From Pseudeuparius sepicola (lineage: Eukaryota; Arthropoda; Insecta; Coleoptera; Anthribidae), in the NCBI GenBank assembly GCA_963920635.1, contig OY987307.1, positions 14,895,735 to 14,959,734 on the forward strand: DNA of 64,000 nucleotides, in the 5' to 3' direction. A program made the translations under genes and the position numbers. A model generated the notes under the pieces. The model was not told the origin of the DNA, made no database searches, and saw only the letters and a list, made by a program, of their open reading frames with translations. The number at the start of each line of letters is the position of its first letter. The stretch's first letter is position 1. Positions 56,505-64,000 of the stretch are shown piece after piece.

Positions 56505-57608
56505 CAGTATGCCCTCGGATAGGATGTCCACAAGAAAAAAGTCTTTATTTTTTAATTTATAGAAAAAAGTTACTTTCGATAAAAGTTTTGCTTGTTCTTA
56601 AAATAAGATTGGCATAGAAATAATTAAAAGGGTGTTCAAAAAATTTAAAAAATGTCAAATGGTACAGAAGTATACTGCCTTTATATATGGAAAAAAGTTA
56701 TGTATGCTTCTTCTGTTTTTCACCACGCCGCATGCCGAGTTCTTTTTATATGTCGATCGCCCGATCGATATATACACACTCATTGTTTTGGTTTTTGGCA
56801 GTACCCGCTAGATGACATTGGATGGTATAATGCACACTATTCCTTATTCCACATAGCCATCGAAGTTTTGGGCCTTTCCAAGTCCAAAACAGGTGCCTGT
56901 AGTGGTCTGCACACCTCCGAGAGACCCATACTAAATGCCCATTAGATATTGCAAACTAGTTTGCTATTTCCAAGAACCAAGACATTTTGTCCCATAGGCC
57001 AGAAGCCATTTATTTTTAATTAATATTTGGGAAGTTAAATATTCATTTTGTTATTAGGAAAAGTAGTTTAAAATTAAAACATAATCTATAATATCAAGTT
57101 TCGAAAAAAATCAGCCTACTCTGACTTATTTGTAATAAATCAATACCTAATAATCAATAGTTACCTAAAAATCCAATTATTCAAAATTAAAAATCCACAA
57201 GTTTTAGGATATTACTTACTCAACATACTGCCACCATATTCAGCACGTTTTCAAAGGAAAAACTAATTCAGATAAACTTCTAACCTGATCTAAAGATATT
57301 GATATCTTAACCTTTAACCAAAGCAGGGCGATTTTTTCAAAAATTGGCATTATGAACTATTTTTTAATTTTTAACAACTTTTCCATATCTTCACAAATAA
57401 AGGCAGTTTACTGTTTACTGTTGTACCATTTTACGTTTGTTCAATTTTTTGAACACCCTCTAAAAGAAATGTTAATTATTTCTATGGTACTATTATTTTT
57501 TTATTATTATTTTAAGAACAAGCAAAACTTTTAATCGAAAGTAACTTTCTTCGATAAAATTAAAAATAAAGAAGTTTTTTCTATTGGACGCCCTATTGGA
57601 CAACCATG
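56505..57608. mobile_element. CAGTATG-type foldback element
   Basis: CAGTATGCCCTCGGATAGGA at the left, complementary to the right end (ending GGACAACCATG), TA on both sides (56,503-56,504; 57,609-57,610). Arms of about 200 bp match through 'gtaactttc' and 'gaacaagcaaaac'; the interior is non-coding. It lies in the intron between the RING2 exon and the next exon. Confidence 0.7.
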
Positions 57609-58296
57609 TATACCTATTACATGTATTTTATCGAGAAAAATACTAATACGGAATTTTCTTTTATGCACTTGGATAACTGTTTTTATTTTAAGCATTCTTG
57701 AATTTGTTTGTATCTTCCACACTTTCATGGCAAATTTAGTGTAGTGTCTATTGCTATTTTCGATTGCAAGAAATTATTTCATTTGGAAAGATATTTTAGA
57801 CTTAAATTTAGCCAGAACTGATGAGAACCATCTAAAATGTCATAAAAGTGTACTTTCGCAAGCAAAACCCTACAAAATCATTTTAGGTTTAGCCAACACC
57901 TGCCATTTTCGCTAGGCGGTTTTATCAGAGGGGGAGGTCTCGTTTTGTTCTTTTCGGATTGTTTTGTAGCATTGTGGAAGGTTAATATAATAAATACGAG
58001 TTAAAACAGCTTTCCAAAAACATCCGTTTTCGCGATATAAGAATAGTTACTTGGAGGGGAAACATTTAATTTGTAACGAATCTATGGCAGATACAAAAAC
58101 AAATTCAAGAGGCAGTTTTTCTTTAAACTAAGAAGAGGTGTCCAAATATTGGAAATACTTTTTTTAAAAAGAGATGTATCAAATTTTTTTTTAATAAATT
58201 AATTGTGGTACATATGAGTATCTATATCTCTGCCACTGGCTATTTGAGTAACTTGGTATTATCGCATTTGGTGATATTTAATCAATGCATGTTGTG
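57609..58296. other. Intronic sequence, nothing recognised
   Basis: AT-rich, no open frame or repeat structure of note. Confidence 0.45.
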
Positions 58297-58800
58297 TAAA
58301 GGCCGCTTTACAGCTGGCAATTTTTGTTGCCGGCAATAAAAATTGCCGCAATCTTTGTTGCATGCAATTTTTATTGCCAAAACGAAATTGTTTTACAGCC
58401 AGCAATTTATTAGTGCAACTTGTCTTGCAAGGAAGTGTTGCCAACATATCTAATTTTAGGAAACAAATTTATTCTGGCAGCAGAGCAGAGTACGTGTGCA
58501 TTTAAAACAACAATGGAAAAAAAGTTTACTAATCAAATCAAGCCACACAGCAGGTACACAGTTTCATATAAAGTTCACCGCCATTTGCCACTTCCAGACT
58601 TCCAGACACCTAGGGATTTTATGAAACCATTGGTAATTGATTTATACCCAACAAAATCCCTAGAATTGCCTCGCAATCGCAATAAAAATGGCGCACGCGG
58701 CATTTTTGTTGCCGCAAGAAAAATTGCAAACAGCTGATCAAGAATGACATTGTGCGCATGCGCGCAATAAAAATTGAGGCAATTTTTATTGCTCAATATG
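58297..58800. repeat. Region of repeated GCAATTTTTATTGC palindromes
   Basis: GGCAATAAAAATTGCC and variants occur at least six times in both orientations, for example 58,333, 58,365, 58,690 and 58,780, at the two sides of a non-repetitive centre. This suggests an inverted-repeat element whose subterminal motifs are binding-site-like repeats. Exact ends were not found. Confidence 0.55.
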
Positions 58801-59304
58801 GTTATTCAGAAAAATAACGGAAATAACTATGGTTTCCATTTAAAAAAAGGTTTGTGTCATATCACGAAAATGGCAGCAGTCACAGAAAGTAAGACATAAT
58901 AACCACATTAGGGACAGAATTGTCTCCAACTTTGGTATTTACCCTTCTTATCTAAAATCAGACACAACAAAGCTGGATGGATTAGAATAAATCGTCAAAA
59001 TTTCGTTTTTCAAAATATCTAGTAAGCCATGACTTTTTCAAAAATCCACAAGGCGCCTTAAATTGAGCCCACAAAACTGCAATTCTTTCCCCATTTAACC
59101 TTCCTTTTATATCCGCTAGTTTCCGAGATCCGAGATCCCCAGACAGATCACCAAAATAACTCACCCTGTATAGGGTATCCTGTAACTCTATTTAATGTAT
59201 CCCCGGATAGGTGGAGCCGCTCATGTAAAAGACAAAAAAATCGAGTTTCTGGGTTTCCAGCTTGCTTGTTTTCAAACTAATTTGAGGCATAAATTTAGTT
59301 TTTG

Positions 59305-60390
59305 AGATTTTGAAATAACTAATGTTTCACACCAGTAAAGGCCTGATTTGTTTCTGCTAAACAGTCATTATTTAAAATGAAAAAAAAAGTAGGCTTTTGA
59401 AATGTTTCACATATACTCTGCTAAAATTATGTCACAAATCAGATTTAAAACGAACAAGGCTGAACCCCCAAAGCTCAAAGAACCCCGCACCAAATACAGA
59501 GGAAAATGGCTCTCTGCCAATTTTGATAATTTTTTGGGATATTGTAGTACAAGTCACTATAAGTTACACGTGCAAGTTTAAATTAGTTTCTATGTCTAGT
59601 TTCGGAGATATGAATTTTTGAAAATCATAAAAATGGCTGTTTTGCTAAAACATAGTAAGGTTCACTTATCCAAAAGTACTACTTGTTAGATGATTAGTAA
59701 CAAAATAATAGCATCGCTGGTTTAAAGGAAGTCAAGTGACATGTCAGTGAGTCGGTCGTTAAGACAAGAGAAGCCGCCTATTGTACAGGGTGGGTCAAAA
59801 ATAGCAACAATTTAGCATATTTCGCCAAATTTTATCATTGGTCCCAATTAGTGGGACTGAGCATTTTTCTTAAATATATCTCTATTGAGAATATTTTCTT
59901 ATGACAAGAATAATTTTCTTTAAAAGTTTTAACTTTCTTCCAAAACATTAATTTTTTTTTAAGTTTGTTTTTTATACTTCATGATTTTAACATTAGTCAC
60001 TTAAAACGGCCTTTTTGGATAAGTGAACCTTACTATGTTTTAGCAAAACAGCCATTTTTATGATTTTCAAAAATTCATATCTCCGAAACTAGACATAGAA
60101 ACTAATTTAAACTTGCACGTGTAACTTATAGTGACTTGTACTACAATATCCCAAAAAATTATCAAAATTGGCAGAGAGCCATTTTCCTCTGTATTTGGTG
60201 CGGGGTTCTTTGAGCTTTGGGGGTTCAGCCTTGTTCGTTTTAAATCTGATTTGTGACATAATTTTAGCAGAGTATATGTGAAACATTTCAAAAGCCTACT
60301 TTTTTTTTCATTTTAAATAATGACTGTTTAGCAGAAACAAATCAGGCCTTTACTGGTGTGAAACATTAGTTATTTCAAAATCTCCCAGAG
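59305..60390. repeat. Large inverted repeat, arms of about 370 bp
   Basis: 59,305-59,675 and 60,015-60,390 are inverted copies, apparently identical over much of their length (74-codon frames on opposite strands translate identically). The spacer holds 'acagggtgggtcaaaaatag'. A third partial copy, in the orientation of the second, lies at 60,440-60,620. Confidence 0.85.
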
Positions 60391-60439
60391 ACGCGATTTT
60401 TCGAAACTGCTATTATTTTGTTACTAATCATCTAAAAAG

Positions 60440-60620
60440 TAAGACTTTTGGATAAGTGAACCTTACTATGTTTTAGCAAAACAGCCATTTTTATGATTTT
60501 CAAAAATTCATATCTCCGAAACTAGACATAGAAACTAATTTAAACTTGCACGTGTAACTTAGAGTGACTTGAACTACAATATCCCAAAAAATTATCAAAA
60601 TTGGCAGAGAGCCATTTTCC
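60440..60620. repeat. Third copy of the 59.3/60.0-kb repeat
   Basis: Matches 60,015-60,190 with few changes, starting 'ggataagtgaaccttacta' and ending 'gagagccattttcc'. A further scrap, 'tgtatttggtgcggggttct', recurs at about 60,893. Confidence 0.8.
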
Positions 60621-61710
60621 CCTGTATCACAGAAAATACATTCAGAACAGAGAGCTCTTTAATGGCAGCTGTCAAATGGACTCCAACTTTGAATCCTAAT
60701 ATTTTCCAAATGCATTGATATTAAGGTCCACTATTAAATGTTAGTTAATCTACGAATTAGGAAGATTATATTTTGGGAAAATATCATTTCATAAGAAATG
60801 CAATCTGCTTGTTTTTGGAGTCTGTAGTTCGAGTCCATTTGACAGGTATTGTTAAGAAGCTTTCTGTTGTGGAACTGTATTTTCTGTGCCTGTATTTGGT
60901 GCGGGGTTCTTTCAAGTATTTTTTCAAGCGTCTTCATCTATTGGGGCACACACTATATACATGGCGACCAGGTATTCTTCGTCAAATTATGAACATTTTC
61001 TTAATAAAATAACGTGTTATTCTCTGATAACTTTTTATTTTGCTACTAATAATTTTTCTGTCAGTTTCATCCAATGTGAGGCAATTAAAAAAAGCCTATA
61101 CTCTGGAAATAATATATTCTTGATATATTTTTACAGTTTCGCGAGAATTTTATCTTGCTTCTCAATAAGCAACTTATTATTGACCTTTTACTATTTGAAA
61201 CCATCTTAGAAAACTCGCTTCATGTCAATTGAACAATTTAAAGACAAAAGTATTCTTAATTATGTGTCTCCTTCACAGCTGCTGTCTTCTAGATAAATTG
61301 AGCGATAATCATTGAAAACTCTGTCATCCATGGCAATAGAGACCAACAAAAATTAATGTTTTGATGTGTTATTGCAGAATAACTTTTTAACAGAAGAAGA
61401 TAAAGAAAAATGGATCTAATAAAACATGTTCAGAAAAAATCAGTTTTTCAAGTCCTGTGACAAAAGTGGTATGTTGGTGGGAAAAACATTTTTTTGGCGA
61501 CGCGACGCCTAGCAACGTTTTTCAATGAGGCGCTGAATAAATCATTCTTAGAAAAAATACTTGACCCTCATAATTATTTTAGTCTCAATCGTTTTCCAAC
61601 TAAAATGTTGCAAAAAAACATTTATGCAAATTTTACCAGACAAAACTTATAGTTTTTGCACATAATCCCTGATTAATCTAAAGGTTTGACAGTTCAATAA
61701 TAATACTTAC

Positions 61711-61860
61711 CGATGATATTTGTCTCCACCAATGCCATTAAAATGGGAGTAATTATTAACAGGCTTACTACAAATGTAACACATCATAGCACCACATGAA
61801 CAAGTCATCTTATTGCAACCTTCTTCTTTGAAAAATTTCGTGCCACATTTCCAGCATTTC
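61711..61860 (-). CDS. RNF216: RNF216-like RBR E3 ubiquitin ligase, RING2 exon
   Basis: RBR ligases pass ubiquitin from an E2 through a thioester on a RING2 cysteine. The exon has acceptor 'ttttttgcag' before 61,860 and donor GTAAGT after 61,711. It encodes [20 protein letters not shown], then [26 protein letters not shown]. The Cys pattern C-x2-C...GCNKMTC-x-CG...MCYIC is RING2; the Cys of EEGCNKM aligns with the catalytic Cys. The NYSHF segment after it is typical of RNF216/TRIAD3 rather than parkin or ARIH. Intron phases fit the next exon exactly. Upstream exons are not in the window. Confidence 0.85.
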
Positions 61861-62219
61861 CTGCAAAAAAGAGTAGAAATATTGCAGATTCAACATAAAT
61901 TCAAAAATGTGGATCCTTCAGGTTTTCCATTTTTTATGGGCAAGTAATATTTTCTTTAATTTTTTACCCCTGTCAACTAAATGCTAATAGGCTTAAAAGA
62001 ATGAGTGATATACAGTGTTTAAAAAATTAATAGTACAGTTGGTCTTAGCATGCCTCAAAACCCCAAATACATATTTTATGAATAGTAAGGGGTCTCAAAA
62101 AGATTTTTTTGTTGATGGATTAACATTTACCTAAAGTATTAATTCTCCAAGTTTTGTTATTCTCTCTTATACAGAGTTCACAACAAAATTAGAAAAAATA
62201 AAAAATAAGTTACTATAAA

Positions 62220-62490
62220 CAGTTCTTGCTTGTTACTGTTACTGTCTTCGAATTGTTTGGACTGCAATTTACAAATGTAAAATGCATAAATCAAATAAAA
62301 AATAAATTTTAATCTGAGTTTCTTTTGGATGTGAAACTTCTTGTTCCAAATCGTTACAAATCTGAAATGTTGTAATCCGAGACTGTCATGAGACCTCAGG
62401 CTGCCATTTATACTGACTCTGTTTTGATTTAATGTAGACTGTCTTGTTTCATTCTCTCAAATAAAGATTATTATTACTATTATTATTAAG
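62220..62490 (+). repeat. Probable LINE 3' tail with ATT microsatellite
   Basis: Sequence ends 'ctctcaaataaagattatta' followed by (ATT)n. An AATAAA placed just before a simple trinucleotide tail is the usual 3' end of many insect LINEs. No coding part is attached. Confidence 0.4.
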
Positions 62491-63555
62491 GCTGAGCTGA
62501 GGGTTCTGAATGGATTCTGAACATAACTGTTTCTAGGAAATTTTTTTGAAAAAAAAAAATGCCTAATATGACTTTCGGATTTTTAGCCTCGATTGTGGCA
62601 TCGCAGGTGGCTTCGACTTTGGAGTAGGCAACTAATTTTTTGGAAATAAGTAGACAACAATGCCATCTACCTTTGTTAAAAATTTCGTTATGGTCGGTTA
62701 AAAATTAAAAAAGTTATAGGGTTGTTTCACTCTTATGTCAGACACTCTGTATATGCCGTGCACTGCTTAACAAATCTGTTGTTCCCGCCTTTGTTTAAAT
62801 ATAAATTGAAAATGTAGCTCACAAGAAAGTATTTTGAATGTACTGGGATATGAGAAATACAACGCAAATAATAAAATGTTTTGCGGCTACTCCGCAAAAT
62901 TAATAATAAAACCACCCAAACCAGGCCGGATTTCGATTTTAATTCTGAAGGTTCCCATAGATGGCGCGCATCCACGGCATGGCTAAAAAGCCGGTTATTT
63001 ATTATTTACACAGCTTTAACAGTTTTTTTTTTAAAGTAGCTCACAATAAAGTTTTGTAAAATCGTACTAGGCATATTAGGCTGAAAATTAGGAAGTAATT
63101 TGCATTATCTGAGACAAAAAATTGATAATAAGAATTCAGGTAGATTTGAAATTGTTGGAAGCTGACTCTGCCTTACTTTCTTAAGTTGTATAATTATATA
63201 ATATTTAAAAATGGCTTTTTTGTAACTGAATCCTAGGGCGGTTATCTCACCAGCAATACGTGACGGCGATGATACCGCAACGCAACGTAGCTTTGCAGTC
63301 GCGGCAAATAGTTTCAAATGGAGACCTGCTTACCAAGGCAACGGTGACGCGATCACAACGCTACCTGGAAGATACTGGTCTCGCATGACGGAGTGGCTCA
63401 GTCTCCTTGCGACCGTTAAGATACCTACATTACTAATATTATCATGAGTGAGGAACAAAATAGCAATTAAAACAATTGAAAAATACCCCTGTATATATAT
63501 AATTATAATTTATCTGAATATTCCAGAAGAGATGTAACAGAAAAGGCTTAAGGGT
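62491..63555. other. Non-coding sequence
   Basis: No exon of the ligase or other gene was recognised. A CG-richer patch at 63,235-63,420 has no open frame of note. Confidence 0.4.
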
Positions 63556-63559
63556 TTAA

Positions 63560-64000
63560 TACCCTTTGTGGATATGGCCGCATCAGATAACGTTTCAGGG
63601 GAAAAGCTTCATCACCGACAAAATAATGCGGGAACTCTTGTCCAGATTCGTCACGTGGTAAAACTGTCTCTTCTGGTAGATCCAGCCCTTCTCTTTCTAA
63701 CCTTTCCAGCCATCTTCCAAGTCTGGATTCTCAAAAGATTCCACCGTCACTGTTTCGACCAGCAAATCCTGTTTCTATGGTAGTAAATATTCCATCTGCA
63801 TCGCTACAGGCCATTAATATACTTGAATGATAGCCTTTGTAGTTGAAATTAGCTGACCCTGTCTTGGGAATCTTTTGAATTTTTATGTGTTTCCCATCTA
63901 AGGCCCCTAGGCAGTTTGGAAGATTCCAAACCTCCCAAAAGCGATTAGCTATTTTTTTTTCCATTGCTCTTTTTTTGGTAAACTCATGTATTCAGGTTGC
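63560..64000 (-). pseudogene. Harbinger transposase, nuclease domain, cut by the window edge
   Basis: Minus-strand frame reading in from beyond the right edge: ANRFWEVWNLPNCLGALDGK (first Asp in LDGKH), FNYKGYHSSILMACSDADG, GFAGRNSDGGIF (second Asp), an in-frame TGA at about 63,731-63,733, then ESRLGRWLERLEREG, HYFVGDEAFPLKRYLMRPYP (third acidic residue in GDEAF). This is the DDE_Tnp_4 domain of PIF/Harbinger transposases. The TGA is probably a CGA change, so the gene is broken here. Its N-terminus lies outside the window. Confidence 0.8.

Larger units (their letters stand above)
10426..61860 (-). other. RNF216: RNF216/TRIAD3-like gene, 3' part, gene span
   Basis: Four minus-strand exons (61,711-61,860; 56,010-56,243; 21,006-21,078; 10,426-10,563) have canonical GT-AG borders and matching phases, giving a continuous frame of about 197 codons to a TGA. 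They encode RING2 of an RBR E3 ubiquitin ligase followed by a charged segment and a proline-rich tail, the C-terminal order known for RNF216/TRIAD3. The 5' exons (RING1, IBR) must lie to the right of the window. The introns are 5,467, 34,931 and 10,442 bp and consist mostly of nested transposons. The first two exons are well supported. Joining the last two rests on phase, splice sites, the poly(A) signal and proline-rich composition. The alternative is that they belong to another gene. Confidence 0.7.

Noticed and set aside
59397..60291. Two identical 74-codon proteins on opposite strands
   Set aside because: Result of the inverted repeat; composition and context are non-coding.

Overview
The window looks like nuclear DNA of an insect, perhaps a beetle: AT-rich, genes in short exons with GT-AG introns, AATAAA polyadenylation signals, and most of the sequence made of transposable elements (TEs) and their remnants. 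I see no bacterial operons, tRNA, rRNA or CRISPR. Beetle is a guess from TE composition and from a BMP ligand that resembles glass bottom boat.

Host genes. (1) 3,027-3,734 (+) is the 3' exon of a TGF-beta/BMP ligand of the glass bottom boat/screw/60A group. (2) On the minus strand four exons fit together in phase (61,711-61,860; 56,010-56,243; 21,006-21,078; 10,426-10,563). They encode the RING2 domain and proline-rich tail of an RNF216/TRIAD3-like RBR E3 ubiquitin ligase. This gene covers more than 51 kb here, and its introns of about 5.5, 34.9 and 10.4 kb hold nearly all the TEs. (3) A possible first coding exon of another minus-strand gene lies at 9,874-9,910, about 0.5 kb past the end of the ligase gene.

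Layout. 1-8 kb: repeat fragments, the BMP exon and MITEs. 8.16-9.80 kb: a Tc1-type transposon whose transposase has a 60-bp intron. 10.4-21.1 kb (ligase intron): a non-LTR retrotransposon on the minus strand, split by a 4.46-kb long-inverted-repeat element (itself carrying a Harbinger derivative) and by a 1.1-kb foldback. 21-56 kb (largest intron): a decayed pogo-like transposase gene, a BEL/Pao retrotransposon spread over 26.4-43.9 kb by nested insertions (a 1.18-kb foldback, an 8.9-kb Helitron-like element, a Penelope-like fragment), then a Penelope-like element (45.4-49.7 kb) that contains a Mutator-like element built of 141-bp tandem repeats. 56-64 kb: more foldbacks, the RING2 exon and a broken Harbinger transposase gene at the right edge.

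The nesting gives an insertion order. Host element reading frames resume exactly across several insertions when one target-site copy is removed: TA for CAGGGTG-ended foldbacks, an A/T junction for the Helitron, 9 bp and about 10 bp for two Mutator-like elements. The most unusual objects are the Helitron-like element with its 67-bp GC-rich minisatellite and about 970-bp repeats, the Mutator-like element whose inverted repeats are tandem arrays, the hammerhead-ribozyme-like motifs at Penelope-like termini, and a family of near-palindromic TA-flanked foldbacks.
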